Below are positions 1-9,053 of a stretch of DNA of 64,000 nucleotides, piece by piece. The notes beneath the pieces are model-generated. The model was not told the DNA's origin. It saw only the letters and a list, made by a program, of their open reading frames with translations, and made no database searches. The stretch's first letter is position 1. Each line of letters begins with the position of its first letter. This stretch comes from Streptomyces sp. NRRL F-525 (GTDB lineage Bacteria; Actinomycetota; Actinomycetes; Streptomycetales; Streptomycetaceae). Location: assembly GCF_000716605.1 (NCBI RefSeq), contig NZ_JNXE01000009.1, positions 206,800 through 270,799 on the forward strand, read 5' to 3'. The translations under genes and the position numbers were made by a program.

Positions 1-729
1 CCAGGTCAGGGCCGAGCGCTCGCCGATACGGCAGTACGCGATCGTGTCCTTGGCCAGGTCGACCTGCTCGTCGGCGTAGAGCTCCTTGAGCTCGTCGTCC
101 GACTTGAACGTGCCGTCGTCGTTGGCGTTCTTCGACCACGGGATGTTGCGTGCGGACGGGACGTGGCCCGGACGCTGCGACTGCTCCTGCGGAAGGTGCG
201 CCGGCGCGAGCAGCTTGCCGCTGAACTCGTCGGGCGAACGGACGTCGACCAGGTTCTGCGAACCGATCGCCGCCACGACGTCGTCGCGGAAGGCGCGGAT
301 CGCCTTGTTCTGCGGCTTCGCCTTGTAGTCCGTGGCGGGACGCGCGGGGACCTCTTCCACCAGCTCGCGGGCGTCCAGCTCCCACTTCTTGCGGCCACCG
401 TCGAGGAGCTTGACGTTGTCGTGGCCGTAGAGCTTGAAGTACCAGTAGGCGTACGACGCGAACCAATTGTTGTTGCCGCCGTAGAGGATCACCAGCGTGT
501 CGTTGCCGATGCCCTTGCCGGACAGGAGCTTCTCGAAGCCCTCCTGGTCGACGAAGTCACGGCGTACCGGGTCCTGGAGGTCCTTCGTCCAGTCGATCCG
601 GATCGCGTTCTTGATGTGGTTCTTCTCGTACGCGGACGTGTCCTCGTCGACCTCGACGATCGCCACGCTCGGGTTGTCGAGGTTGGCCTCGACCCAGTCG
701 GCGTCGACCAGGACGTCACTGCGGCTCAT
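1..729 (-). CDS. sseA: Thiosulfate sulfurtransferase (rhodanese), 3' part beyond window
   Basis: This is a two-domain rhodanese that moves sulfane sulfur from thiosulfate to an acceptor such as cyanide or a thiol, in the cytoplasm. It starts with MSRSDVLVDADWVEANL; a GGAGGAG ribosome site lies about 7 bases before the ATG. The N-terminal inactive rhodanese domain is complete. The window edge cuts the C-terminal domain just after the active-site loop, where the minus strand reads YCRIGERSALTW with the catalytic Cys codon at 31-33. About 243 of an expected ~280 residues are present. A short cysteine-containing leader peptide lies upstream at 845-928. In other streptomycetes this gene is often called cysA, which should not be confused with the sulfate ABC transporter gene. 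Confidence 0.9.
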   Translation of the reverse strand, partial: MSRSDVLVDADWVEANLDNPSVAIVEVDEDTSAYEKNHIKNAIRIDWTKDLQDPVRRDFVDQEGFEKLLSGKGIGNDTLVILYGGNNNWFASYAYWYFKLYGHDNVKLLDGGRKKWELDARELVEEVPARPATDYKAKPQNKAIRAFRDDVVAAIGSQNLVDVRSPDEFSGKLLAPAHLPQEQSQRPGHVPSARNIPWSKNANDDGTFKSDDELKELYADEQVDLAKDTIAYCRIGERSALTW

Positions 730-844
730 GCTTTTCTCCTCCGGGGCAGTTACGGCGGTGCGGTGCGTGAGAGAAAGGGTGCGCGCTCGCGCGGGTGTCC
801 TGATCAGGGACACGGGGGGGAAAGACGGAAGCCTGCGCTTCCGC

Positions 845-928
845 TCAGAAAGTGCGACAGAGCATGGCGGCGACGCGGCACAGGTCTACTGCCCGCCGCT
901 TCGTGAGGTCGTCCGCCTGGCGCTTCAT
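845..928 (-). CDS. Cysteine-containing leader peptide (27 aa) upstream of sulfurtransferase
   Basis: This short minus-strand ORF encodes 27 residues: MKRQADDLTKRRAVDLC, then RVAAMLCRTF, then TGA. Two Cys codons (residues 17 and 24) sit in the pattern DLCRVAAMLCR. Similar tiny ORFs occur before sulfur-metabolism genes in many streptomycetes and are annotated there as putative leader peptides. By analogy with amino acid attenuators, ribosome stalling at the Cys codons when Cys-tRNA is scarce could control the sulfurtransferase gene, whose start is 116 bases downstream. The peptide match is direct. The attenuation role is inference, because I did not find clear alternative hairpins by eye. Confidence 0.75.
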   Translation of the reverse strand: MKRQADDLTKRRAVDLCRVAAMLCRTF

Positions 929-1139
929 AACGACGATCGTAGGGACGGATCGCCGGACATGTCACCGGTGTGTCGTATTTTGAGACGCGATCGTCCGCGA
1001 TGTGAGACGAGACGGTCACCGACAGCCCTACGGCGGGGAATCCAGGGCCTCGCGGCCGTTAACCCCGCCTCCGCACGGACACCGCCGTCTCGCCCCTCGG
1101 ACACGCACCGCCCGTCCGCAACCGGCGCCCCGACCCGTC

Positions 1140-1889
1140 CTACCCGGCCAGGTTGACGTTCGAACCCTTCACCTTGATGTCCACACCGCCCTTCGCGGCC
1201 TGCACACTGTCCAGCTTCACCCCGCCCGGCAGTTCATTGATCGTCTGCTGGAAGTCGGTGATCGAGCGGACGCGGGAGTCGGCGAGGTTGACCACCAGCT
1301 TGGGCAGGTTGTCCGCGTGCACCTTCACCGTGTTGCCCTCGACGGTGACCGTGCTGAGCACCGGATACGTCGTCGTCCCGATCCCGGTGACGGTGACCTT
1401 CATGTCGGCCTTGATCTTGCCGTCGCCGCCGTCCGAGAGGCTGACGAGCTGGGCCGTGACGCCGGTGAAGACCTCCGTCGGCTGCGACTTGGCGGCCTTG
1501 AGGAGCTGGTCGTAGGAGATGCTCGCGGTGCCCGTCGCGCTGGTCGCGGTCGCCGAGGTCGCGGTGTTGCCGGTGAGCGAGAGCTTGACGCCCTTCATCC
1601 GGGCCTTGAGGTCGTCGATCCGGATCGTGGTGGCGCCGCCGGTCGTGTTGCCCGTGGGCGCCTCGTAGCTCTGGATGCCGATCTCGACGTCGTCCAGGTC
1701 CCCGAAGGCGACCTGGGTGAGGAAGGGAAAGCCCTTGATGGAGACGTCGGGGGTGGAGGCCAGGTTCTCCGACGACTTCACCCGGTCCGCGACCTCCTGC
1801 TCGGCGAAGTGCACCGCCACCCGGTCGGCGACGACGAAGAGCCCTCCCAGAATCACGACGACGATCAGAAGTATTCGCAGCGCGCGCAT
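1140..1889 (-). CDS. DUF2993 (LmeA-like) exported lipid-binding protein
   Basis: The 249-residue protein begins with a strong hydrophobic segment, RALRILLIVVVILGGLFVVA, acting as a signal anchor or uncleaved signal. It is followed by VAVHFAEQEVADRVKSSENL and KGFPFLTQVAFGDLDDVEI. This arrangement (a conserved helix, then a GFPFLTQ motif) marks the DUF2993 family, which includes mycobacterial LmeA, a periplasmic phospholipid-binding protein needed for lipomannan maturation. The remainder is a beta-rich tubular-type domain. The protein is likely membrane-anchored and faces outward. Its exact ligand in this organism is unknown. The neighbouring sulfurtransferase lies on the same strand about 210 bases further on. 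Confidence 0.75.
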   Translation of the reverse strand: MRALRILLIVVVILGGLFVVADRVAVHFAEQEVADRVKSSENLASTPDVSIKGFPFLTQVAFGDLDDVEIGIQSYEAPTGNTTGGATTIRIDDLKARMKGVKLSLTGNTATSATATSATGTASISYDQLLKAAKSQPTEVFTGVTAQLVSLSDGGDGKIKADMKVTVTGIGTTTYPVLSTVTVEGNTVKVHADNLPKLVVNLADSRVRSITDFQQTINELPGGVKLDSVQAAKGGVDIKVKGSNVNLAG

Positions 1890-2083
1890 GCGGTGTTCCC
1901 CACCTAGGCGGTCATCGACGACAGCGGTACGACGACCGGGTGGCCGCTGATCGCGAGGTTAGTCCTGCGAGACGCGTGTACCGGGAAATTGTCGATCACC
2001 TGTGACAGTGCTCTTAACTTCGGCCTACACACCACTTACGCGACCAACTACCGCCTACGGCACGGAACTTGGCAGGCGCCGGG

Positions 2084-3208
2084 CTACACCAGCGCGCGTC
2101 CCAGCACGTACACCACCGGGGCCGCCGCGGTGAGCGGGAGGACCACACCGGCCGTGAAGTGGACGAAGCGGGACGGGTAGTCGTAGCTCGCGACCCGGTG
2201 GCCGATCAGCGCGCAGACCGCCGCGCCCGCGCCGAGCAGCGCGCCCTTCGCGCCCATGCCCGTCATCCCTCCTACGGCGATGCCCGCACCGGCGGCCGCC
2301 AGCAGCGAGACGACGACCGACGCCACGGTCGGCAGCGGCAGCGCGCGGGCCAGGATCGCGACGGCGACCGCGGCCGCGCCGACCGTCACCGCGTCCGGGT
2401 CGGCCGCGAGGTGCCCGGTCGCGACGATGGCCAGCGCCGCCGAGGCGACCGTGGCCATCAGGCCGGTGATCCGGGTGTCCGGGTCGGCGTGCGAGCGCAG
2501 CTGCATGACGAGGGAGAGCAGAACCCAGACACCCAGGGTGCCGAGGATCGCGGCGGGGCCGTTCTCCCGCCCGGCCGCGAGCAGCGCCACGTCCGCGACG
2601 AGCGCGCCCGCGAAGGCGAGCGCGATGCCCTGCCGGGCCGGCCACATCCCGTTCAGCCGGAACCAGCCCGCCGCCGTCACGGCCTGAAGGATCACGAGCG
2701 GTACGACGAGGGCGTACGACCCGACCTGCGCGGTGACGGAGAGCAGGACCGCCAGGACGGCGGTGAGGCCGGCGGGCTGCATCCCGGGTTCGATGATCGG
2801 CGAACGGCCTTCGAGGCGGGCCCGCTGGGCGTCGGTGATCCGGGCGTTGCCCGCGAGGGAGGGCGGGCCGTAGCCCTCTCCGGCGGGTGTCTGTACCTCG
2901 GGGACCTCGGGTCTGGGGGGCTGGGCCTGCGCGTAGGGGTCGTAACTCTGCGGTGCCGCCTGGTAGTTCTGCGGCGGGAAGTACGCCAGGTCGGACGCGG
3001 CGGGCCTGGTCTGCTGGACCTGGGTGTCCCAGGTCTGGCCCTGCCACTGCTGGGTGTACTGCTGGTCGGCCTGCGCGTCGTCGTACGCCTGCTGCTGCCC
3101 GGGCCAGGCCTGCGCCTGTGCCTGCTGGGGCTGCTGTTGCTGGTGCTGTTGTTGCTGGGCGTAGGGGTCGTAGCCCTCGCCATATCCCTCGTACGGCTGG
3201 TTGCTCAT
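2084..3208 (-). CDS. Polytopic membrane protein with Gln/Tyr/Pro-rich N-terminal tail
   Basis: The first ~120 residues are low complexity (repeats of Q, Y, P and A, such as YDPYAQQQQHQQQ). About seven or eight hydrophobic segments follow, from roughly residue 140 to the C-terminus, with many Ala/Val/Leu/Gly runs. I do not recognise the family. It resembles conserved streptomycete integral membrane proteins of unknown function. Two start codons are possible: the ATG at 3220 abuts the AGGAGG, giving no spacing, while the ATG at 3208 (MSNQPYEGYG) lies 12 bases from it and was chosen. The gene follows the moaD-like gene at 3217 almost without a gap, so the two are probably co-transcribed. Confidence 0.6.
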   Translation of the reverse strand: MSNQPYEGYGEGYDPYAQQQQHQQQQPQQAQAQAWPGQQQAYDDAQADQQYTQQWQGQTWDTQVQQTRPAASDLAYFPPQNYQAAPQSYDPYAQAQPPRPEVPEVQTPAGEGYGPPSLAGNARITDAQRARLEGRSPIIEPGMQPAGLTAVLAVLLSVTAQVGSYALVVPLVILQAVTAAGWFRLNGMWPARQGIALAFAGALVADVALLAAGRENGPAAILGTLGVWVLLSLVMQLRSHADPDTRITGLMATVASAALAIVATGHLAADPDAVTVGAAAVAVAILARALPLPTVASVVVSLLAAAGAGIAVGGMTGMGAKGALLGAGAAVCALIGHRVASYDYPSRFVHFTAGVVLPLTAAAPVVYVLGRALV

Positions 3209-3216
3209 CGCTTCGC

Positions 3217-3471
3217 TCATCCTCCTGCGAACGGCGGGAGCACCTCGACCGTGCCGCCCTCGGCCAGCCGTACCGTCTCATGTCCGCGGGTGCCCACGGG
3301 GTCACCGTCGACGAGGAACGAGCATCGCAGCAGTACGCGGGCGAGTTCCCCGGGGTGTCGCTCGCGGACGGCGGCGAGGGCGTCGGCGAGGGTGACCGCG
3401 TCGTACGGCTCCTCAGCGATGCCGGCCGCTGCCTTCGCGGCGGCCCAGTAGCGCACCGTGACCTTTGGCAT
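3217..3471 (-). CDS. MoaD/ThiS-family ubiquitin-like sulfur carrier
   Basis: This 84-residue protein begins MPKVTVRYWAAAKAAAG and ends in PPFAGG. The C-terminal Gly-Gly is the defining feature of MoaD/ThiS sulfur carriers, which are adenylated and then thiocarboxylated to deliver sulfur for molybdopterin or thiamine synthesis. The first strand, VTVRYWAAAK, fits the MoaD beta-grasp fold. The start was chosen because the downstream product matches family length and a GAGGAA lies 8-9 bases before the ATG. The stop overlaps the alternative ATG of the following membrane protein gene (ATGA). No moaE is nearby, so the pathway is not fixed by context. A sulfurtransferase lies on the same strand 2.5 kb further along. 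Confidence 0.8.
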   Translation of the reverse strand: MPKVTVRYWAAAKAAAGIAEEPYDAVTLADALAAVRERHPGELARVLLRCSFLVDGDPVGTRGHETVRLAEGGTVEVLPPFAGG

Positions 3472-3527
3472 GTGCTTGCTTCCTCGGTAGACCGGTGTCG
3501 ACGGACTCGGCGTCAACACCCGTCAGG

Positions 3528-4412
3528 CTAACCGCCCTGTGAACCGCCCCAGCGCCCGATGCGGTCCAGCAGGTCGTCGGCGGCCGCGTGCTCGGCGTGG
3601 CCCATGCCGGGCTCCAGCCAGAGTTCGGCCTGGTCACCGGCGGCGTCGGCCAGCATGCGGGGGTGGTCGACGGGGAAGTAGCCGTCGCGGTCGCCGTGCA
3701 CGATGAGGAGCGGGGTGGGCGCGATGCGCGGGACCGCCTCGACCGGGGAGAGCGGGACCGGGTTCCAACCCCTGTGCTCGATACGGGTGTTGAGGCCGTA
3801 GCGGCCGACCAGGCGGCCCTCGGGGCGGGTCACCAGCCAGTGCAGCTTGCGCATGGGGGCCGTGCCTCGGTAGTACCAACGGGCCGGCGCACTCACGGAA
3901 ACCACCGCGTCCGTGTGCGCTTCTGTGCGCCCCTCGCGCCTCTGGCCGTCGGCGTGCGCCTGAGAGCCGTAGAGCGCCGCGTGCCGCAGCACCACCGAAC
4001 CGCCCATCGAGAAGCCGACGGTGACCACGCGCGTGTGTCCCTGTTCGCGCGCCCAGGCGACCGCCGCGGCCAGATCGAGGACCTCGCGGTCGCCGACGGT
4101 GGAGCGTCCGCCGGAGGCGCCGTGGCCCCGGAAGGAGAAGGTGACCACGGCCCCGTACTGGAGGAACGCCTCGGCGACCCGGCGTACATGGGGCTTGTCC
4201 ACATCGCCCGTGAAACCGTGCGCCACGACGAACACGGGATCACCGGAAGGTGACCGGGAGGCGTCGTATACGGGCACCCCCGGTTCGTATACGGAATCGA
4301 TCGTCACCCCGTCGTCGGTGTGCAGAAACGTCCGCAAAGGTGTACGTCTGATCGTCTCAGAGTTCGGACGAACGGTGGATCGTGCCACATGACCTGCCGT
4401 ACCAGCGCTCAT
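3528..4412 (-). CDS. Alpha/beta hydrolase
   Basis: This predicted cytoplasmic hydrolase has 294 residues. The fold is seen from [18 protein letters not shown] (oxyanion loop HGF), then [14 protein letters not shown], and the nucleophile elbow [11 protein letters not shown] with Ser in G-F-S-M-G. A late Asp lies in [17 protein letters not shown], and the catalytic His is in [14 protein letters not shown] near the C-terminus. The substrate is unknown. Serine aminopeptidase-like lipases/esterases are the closest general group. The start at [12 protein letters not shown] is chosen because upstream in-frame codons run into the divergent glnR promoter region. It is divergent from glnR with about 200 bases between the starts. 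Confidence 0.8.
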   Translation of the reverse strand: MSAGTAGHVARSTVRPNSETIRRTPLRTFLHTDDGVTIDSVYEPGVPVYDASRSPSGDPVFVVAHGFTGDVDKPHVRRVAEAFLQYGAVVTFSFRGHGASGGRSTVGDREVLDLAAAVAWAREQGHTRVVTVGFSMGGSVVLRHAALYGSQAHADGQRREGRTEAHTDAVVSVSAPARWYYRGTAPMRKLHWLVTRPEGRLVGRYGLNTRIEHRGWNPVPLSPVEAVPRIAPTPLLIVHGDRDGYFPVDHPRMLADAAGDQAELWLEPGMGHAEHAAADDLLDRIGRWGGSQGG

Positions 4413-4615
4413 GTGGGCTATTCTGCTGGACAGAGGACTCGGGCAGCGAAGCCCCCGGGTCCTTTTGTGCTTTCGGGAGCGTTGTATACGAAGCGGGAAA
4501 CCTCGGGAAACCCCAGGTGGCCGCCGGAGATACAAGGCCCCCGTCAGCACAGAGCATCGCCGCAATGCCGCAGTGCCGCATACGTCCTCGCAGGGACCGA
4601 GGAGGAACCAGACAT

Positions 4616-5416
4616 ATGAGTTCTCTGCTGCTCCTGACCAATGCCCTCCAGCCGTCGACGGAGGTGCTTCCGGCCCTTGGCCTGCTGCTGCACAACGTGC
4701 GCGTGGCACCGGCGGAAGGCCCCGCACTCGTCGACACCCCCGGTGCCGACGTCATCCTGATCGACGGCCGCCGTGACCTGCCCCAGGTGCGCAGCCTGTG
4801 TCAGCTCCTCCGGTCCACCGGCCCGGGGTGCCCGCTCATCCTCGTCGTCACCGAGGGCGGCCTCGCGGCCGTCACCGCCGACTGGGGCATCGACGACGTC
4901 CTGCTCGACACGGCGGGCCCCGCCGAGGTCGAGGCGCGACTGCGCCTGGCCATGGGCCGCCAGCAGATCGTCAACGACGACTCCCCCATGGAGATCCGCA
5001 ACGGCGACCTGTCGGTCGACGAGGCGACGTACTCCGCCAAGCTCAAGGGCCGGGTCCTCGACCTGACCTTCAAGGAGTTCGAGCTCCTCAAGTACCTCGC
5101 CCAGCACCCGGGCCGCGTCTTCACGCGCGCCCAGCTGCTGCAGGAGGTCTGGGGCTACGACTACTTCGGCGGTACGCGGACGGTCGACGTCCACGTACGG
5201 CGGCTGCGCGCGAAGCTCGGAGTCGAGCACGAGTCGCTGATCGGGACCGTCCGGAACGTCGGTTATCGATTCGTTACCCCGGAGAAGGGTGACCGGGGCG
5301 GCGAGGAGGCCAAGCTCAAGGCAAGCGCTGCCATCGCCGACGCAAAGCCGGAGGATGCGGACGGTACGGCCGATTCGGCCGCGCTGGACGCCGCCGAGAT
5401 CCCGGCCGAGGCGTAA
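4616..5416 (+). CDS. glnR: Global nitrogen regulator GlnR (orphan OmpR-type response regulator)
   Basis: GlnR activates ammonium assimilation genes (glnA, glnII, amtB, nirB) and represses others when nitrogen is limiting. This 266-residue product starts [20 protein letters not shown], the typical actinobacterial GlnR N-terminus. It has an atypical receiver with the conserved Asp at residue 50 ([12 protein letters not shown]). From about residue 135 follows a winged-helix DNA-binding domain with [20 protein letters not shown] and [14 protein letters not shown]. There is no cognate kinase gene beside it, as is usual for GlnR. A strong ribosome site, GAGGAGG, precedes the ATG. An Ala/Glu/Asp-rich tail extends beyond the DNA-binding domain. 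Confidence 0.95.
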   Translation: MSSLLLLTNALQPSTEVLPALGLLLHNVRVAPAEGPALVDTPGADVILIDGRRDLPQVRSLCQLLRSTGPGCPLILVVTEGGLAAVTADWGIDDVLLDTAGPAEVEARLRLAMGRQQIVNDDSPMEIRNGDLSVDEATYSAKLKGRVLDLTFKEFELLKYLAQHPGRVFTRAQLLQEVWGYDYFGGTRTVDVHVRRLRAKLGVEHESLIGTVRNVGYRFVTPEKGDRGGEEAKLKASAAIADAKPEDADGTADSAALDAAEIPAEA

Positions 5417-5534
5417 CCGTTCCGGGCAGGGCGTCGCTTGTCGGTGTCGCCTCCGCGCGGAGATGGTGCGCGGAAGCTGAGAGAAGCTTCGAAACGCCCT
5501 GCCCAGAGCCGGTCCATCCGCGTAGACTCCGCGC

Positions 5535-6560
5535 GTGGCCAAGGTGACTCGGGATGATGTGGCGCGGCTGGCGGGTACTTCGACCGCCGTTGTCAGCTAT
5601 GTCATCAACAACGGACCCCGGCCGGTTGCCCCGGCCACGCGCGAGCGTGTCCTCGCCGCGATCAAGGAACTGGGGTACCGACCCGACCGGGTGGCCCAGG
5701 CCATGGCGTCGCGGCGTACGGACCTCATAGGCCTGATCGTGCCGGACGCGCGCCAGCCCTTCTTCGGGGAGATGGCGCACGCGGTCGAACAGGCCGCGTC
5801 CGAGCGCGGAAAGATGGTGCTGGTCGGCAACTCCGACTACGTGGGCGAGCGCGAGGTCCACTACCTGCGCGCGTTCCTGGGGATGCGGGTCTCCGGCCTG
5901 ATCCTCGTCAGCCACGCGCTGAACGACAACGCGGCGGCGGAGATCGAGGCGTGGGACGCCCGCGTCGTCCTCCTCCACGAACGCCCCGAGGCGATCGACG
6001 ACGTGGCGGTCGTCACCGACGACCTCGGCGGCGCCCAGCTCGCCGTCCGCCACCTCCTGGAGCACGGCTACGACTACGTCGCCTGTATGGGCGGTACGGC
6101 GGAGACGCCGTCCGTCGGTGACCCGGTCTCCGACCACGTCGAGGGCTGGCGGCGCGCGATGACCGAGGCCGGCCTGCCGACCGAGGGGCGCCTCTTCGAA
6201 GCCCCGTACAACCGCTACGACGCGTACCAGGTCGCCCTCGGCATCCTCTCCGGCCCGCGCCGTCCGCCCGCGATCTTCTGCTCCACCGACGACCAGGCGA
6301 TCGGCCTGCTGCGGGCCGCGCGCGAGCTGCGCATCGACGTGCCGCGCGAGCTGGGTGTCATCGGCTTCGACGACATCAAGGAAGCGGCTCTGGCCGACCC
6401 GAAGCTGACAACGATCGCATCGGACCGCCCGGCGATGGCCCGCGCGGCCGTCGACCTCGTCCTCGACGACGGGCTTCGGGTGGCGGGGTCTCGGCGTGAG
6501 CGGCTGAAGGTGTTTCCGTCGCGGCTGGTGATACGGCAGTCGTGCGGGTGCGAGGGCTGA
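5535..6560 (+). CDS. LacI-family transcriptional regulator
   Basis: The 341-residue protein has an N-terminal LacI helix-turn-helix ([30 protein letters not shown]) and a periplasmic-binding-protein-like sensor domain ([59 protein letters not shown]). Such proteins repress sugar or nucleoside genes, but the effector is not apparent. The GTG start has no ribosome site. A -10-like TAGACT at 5523-5528 sits exactly six bases before it, so the mRNA is probably leaderless. The -35 is weak. It lies downstream of glnR with a 118-base gap. No sugar uptake genes are adjacent, so its targets are elsewhere or itself. Confidence 0.9.
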   Translation: MAKVTRDDVARLAGTSTAVVSYVINNGPRPVAPATRERVLAAIKELGYRPDRVAQAMASRRTDLIGLIVPDARQPFFGEMAHAVEQAASERGKMVLVGNSDYVGEREVHYLRAFLGMRVSGLILVSHALNDNAAAEIEAWDARVVLLHERPEAIDDVAVVTDDLGGAQLAVRHLLEHGYDYVACMGGTAETPSVGDPVSDHVEGWRRAMTEAGLPTEGRLFEAPYNRYDAYQVALGILSGPRRPPAIFCSTDDQAIGLLRAARELRIDVPRELGVIGFDDIKEAALADPKLTTIASDRPAMARAAVDLVLDDGLRVAGSRRERLKVFPSRLVIRQSCGCEG

Positions 6561-6706
6561 GCCCACTCGTATCGGCGGTCACAGGGTTCGCTGGAATCCC
6601 CGAGTTTCCGGGGCTCCGGCGTCTTTATATCGGGCATACGAGGTTCTGTCGGGCTTCTCAGCGGGGACTCAGGTACCTCTCATGATCGCGCGACAGGCTC
6701 TGTTCC

Positions 6707-7936
6707 ATGACCGAGAGCTTCCGCCGCAGCGGCGAGTACGAGACCCCCCAGGGCGACCAGCCGCAGGCGTACCCCCAGCAGCAGCACGCCTCTTCTCCCG
6801 TGAACCCGGAGTGGCCGCCCCCGCCGGCCTACCAGCCTCCGGTGCAGCAGCCTCAGCCCGTGCAGCAGACGCAGCAGCCGGCCGCGCCCGAGTGGCCGGC
6901 CCAGGCTCCCGCCCCCTCGCCCGCCCCGCAGGCCGCCTTCGGCGCCGACGGCGGAGCGTACGGCGGCGGTGACGGCGGCGCTCACGGTGGCGGCGGTGAC
7001 ACCGCTCTCCTCACCCACGTCCAGGGCGAGGCGCCCAAGCCGAAGAAGCGCACCCGGGGTCCGCTCGCGCTGCTCGCCGCCGTGGCGATCGTCGCCGCGG
7101 CCGTCGGCGGCGGTACGGCGTACGCCTTCCAGGAGCTGACCGGCAAGGACACCGTCGCCACCTCCAGCACCACTACGGCCGTCGTGCCCTCCAGCAAGAG
7201 GGGCGACGTCGCCACCATCGCCGCGACCGTCAGCCCGAGCGTGGTCGAGGTCGAGGCCACCCTGAGCAACGGTTCGTCGACCGGCGCCGGCGTGATCATC
7301 ACCGCCGGCGGCGAGGTCGTCACCAACAACCACGTCATCTCCGGCGCCACGTCCGTCAAGGTCAAGACGAGCAACGGCAAGACGTACACCGCGACGGTCG
7401 TCGGCACGGACAGCAAGAAGGACCTCGCGCTCCTCAAGCTGTCGGGCGCCTCCGGCCTGAAGGCGGCCACCCTCGGCAACTCCGCCGGCGTCCAGATCGG
7501 CGACACGGTCGTCGCGATCGGCTCCCCGGAGGGCCTGACCGGCACCGTCACCAGCGGCATCGTCTCCGCCCTGAACCGTGACGTGACCGTCTCGACCGAC
7601 GAGAGCCAGAGTCAGAGCCAGGGTTCGGGCTCGGGCGGCAGCGGCCAGTGGCCGTTCCAGTTCGGCGGCCAGCAGTTCAACGGCGACACCGGTTCGTCCA
7701 CGACGACGTACAAGGCGATCCAGACCGACGCGTCCCTCAACCCCGGCAACTCCGGCGGTGCCCTGATCGACGCGAACGGCAACATCATCGGCATCAACTC
7801 CGCGATGTACTCGTCCAGTTCGGACTCCTCGTCCTCGTCCTCCGAGGCCGGAAGCATCGGCATCGGCTTCGCCATCCCGATCAACACCGTCAAGGCGGAC
7901 CTGGCTTCGCTGCGGGCGGGCGGTTCCGACAACTAG
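6707..7936 (+). CDS. Membrane-anchored S1C serine protease (HtrA/PepD-like, no PDZ)
   Basis: The layout of the 409-residue protein is a Pro/Gln-rich cytoplasmic N-terminus (1-110), one membrane segment (about 117-141), then an exported trypsin-like protease domain. The catalytic triad is visible as His209 (TNNHVISG), Asp239 (KKDLALLKL) and Ser349 (LNPGNSGGAL). No PDZ domain follows, since the protein stops soon after the protease fold. A Ser-rich stretch near residues 370-380 interrupts the last strands. The family degrades or refolds damaged envelope proteins. It is followed by an MprA/MprB-like two-component system. In mycobacteria mprAB and the HtrA-like pepD are also neighbours, which supports an envelope-stress role. 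Confidence 0.9.
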   Translation: MTESFRRSGEYETPQGDQPQAYPQQQHASSPVNPEWPPPPAYQPPVQQPQPVQQTQQPAAPEWPAQAPAPSPAPQAAFGADGGAYGGGDGGAHGGGGDTALLTHVQGEAPKPKKRTRGPLALLAAVAIVAAAVGGGTAYAFQELTGKDTVATSSTTTAVVPSSKRGDVATIAATVSPSVVEVEATLSNGSSTGAGVIITAGGEVVTNNHVISGATSVKVKTSNGKTYTATVVGTDSKKDLALLKLSGASGLKAATLGNSAGVQIGDTVVAIGSPEGLTGTVTSGIVSALNRDVTVSTDESQSQSQGSGSGGSGQWPFQFGGQQFNGDTGSSTTTYKAIQTDASLNPGNSGGALIDANGNIIGINSAMYSSSSDSSSSSSEAGSIGIGFAIPINTVKADLASLRAGGSDN

Positions 7937-7969
7937 GTCCGTAGTCCAGCGATCAGTAGGGAGTACGTC

Positions 7970-8176
7970 ATGATCAAGCAGGTTTCGCACACGGTGACCG
8001 ACACCGGAGCGGCCGGTCTCGGCCTGGCCCTCGGGGTGGCGTACGAACTGCACGCGCCGGCCGCGCGGGCACCGGAAGTGGCGCCCGTCCCGGAGCTGAT
8101 GGGCCTGCGCACCAGCGCGGCCCGCCCGCACCACCGCAAGGTGCCGCTGAACCGCCTCCAGACGATGCGAGGCTGA
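7970..8176 (+). CDS. Small conserved-looking protein of unknown function (68 aa)
   Basis: This short ORF is preceded by AGGGAG seven bases before the ATG and has the codon bias of its neighbours. The N-terminal half ([20 protein letters not shown]) is mildly hydrophobic but not a clear membrane helix. The C-terminus is basic ([17 protein letters not shown]). I do not recognise the family. It sits between the S1C protease gene and the response regulator gene on the same strand, so it could be part of the same stress module. A chance ORF remains possible in DNA this rich in GC. Confidence 0.5.
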   Translation: MIKQVSHTVTDTGAAGLGLALGVAYELHAPAARAPEVAPVPELMGLRTSAARPHHRKVPLNRLQTMRG

Positions 8177-8315
8177 GTCGGGGACCGAGGGAAGGCGATC
8201 TCACGCTTTTTCTCACTTCCTCCCCTCTTCACGCACCGGCCGGGAAACATGCGAGGCTGATTGCGACCAGCCGATCGTTGTCTCCCCGTCCCACCGCACC
8301 CGAGGAATCCAGCCC

Positions 8316-9053
8316 ATGAGCCCCGCCGAAGGCGACCGTGACACCCAGCGCATCCTGATCGTGGACGACGAGCCGGCTGTGCGCGAAGCACTCCAGCGCA
8401 GCCTCGCGTTCGAGGGGTACGACACCGAGGTCGCCGTCGACGGCGCGGACGCGCTGGAGAAGGCGACCGCGTACCAGCCCGACCTGGTCGTCCTCGACAT
8501 CCAGATGCCGCGCATGGACGGCCTGACGGCGGCCCGCCGGATGCGGGGTGCCGGTACGACGACCCCGATCCTGATGCTCACGGCCCGCGACACGGTCGGC
8601 GACCGGGTGACGGGACTGGACGCGGGCGCCGACGACTACCTGGTCAAGCCCTTCGAACTCGACGAACTCTTCGCCCGCGTACGGGCGTTGCTCCGCCGCA
8701 GCTCCTACGCGGCGGCCGCGGCGGCCGGGACCGCCCCCGAGGACGACTCCCTCACCTTCGCCGACCTCCGCATGGACCTCGCGACGCGTGAGGTCACCCG
8801 CAACGGCCGCCAAGTCGAGCTGACCCGCACGGAGTTCACCCTCCTGGAGATGTTCCTGGCGCATCCCCGCCAGGTCCTCACCCGCGAGCAGATCCTGAAG
8901 GCGGTCTGGGGCTTCGACTTCGAGCCGTCCTCCAACTCCCTTGATGTGTACGTGATGTACCTGCGCCGCAAGACGGAGGCCGGGGGCGAGCCTCGGCTTG
9001 TGCACACGGTGCGGGGCGTGGGGTACGTGCTGCGACAGGGCGGAGCGGAGTGA
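8316..9053 (+). CDS. OmpR-family response regulator (MprA-like)
   Basis: This 245-residue regulator carries an N-terminal receiver domain with acidic pocket VDDE, phospho-acceptor Asp in [12 protein letters not shown], conserved Thr/Ser (LMLTARD) and Lys ([13 protein letters not shown]). Its C-terminal winged-helix trans_reg_C domain contains [28 protein letters not shown] and [19 protein letters not shown] lies nine bases before the ATG. The stop overlaps the GTG start of the sensor kinase gene (GTGA), so the two are translationally coupled. By similarity and by the adjacent HtrA-like protease it probably responds to envelope stress, as MprA does in mycobacteria. Confidence 0.9.
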   Translation: MSPAEGDRDTQRILIVDDEPAVREALQRSLAFEGYDTEVAVDGADALEKATAYQPDLVVLDIQMPRMDGLTAARRMRGAGTTTPILMLTARDTVGDRVTGLDAGADDYLVKPFELDELFARVRALLRRSSYAAAAAAGTAPEDDSLTFADLRMDLATREVTRNGRQVELTRTEFTLLEMFLAHPRQVLTREQILKAVWGFDFEPSSNSLDVYVMYLRRKTEAGGEPRLVHTVRGVGYVLRQGGAE

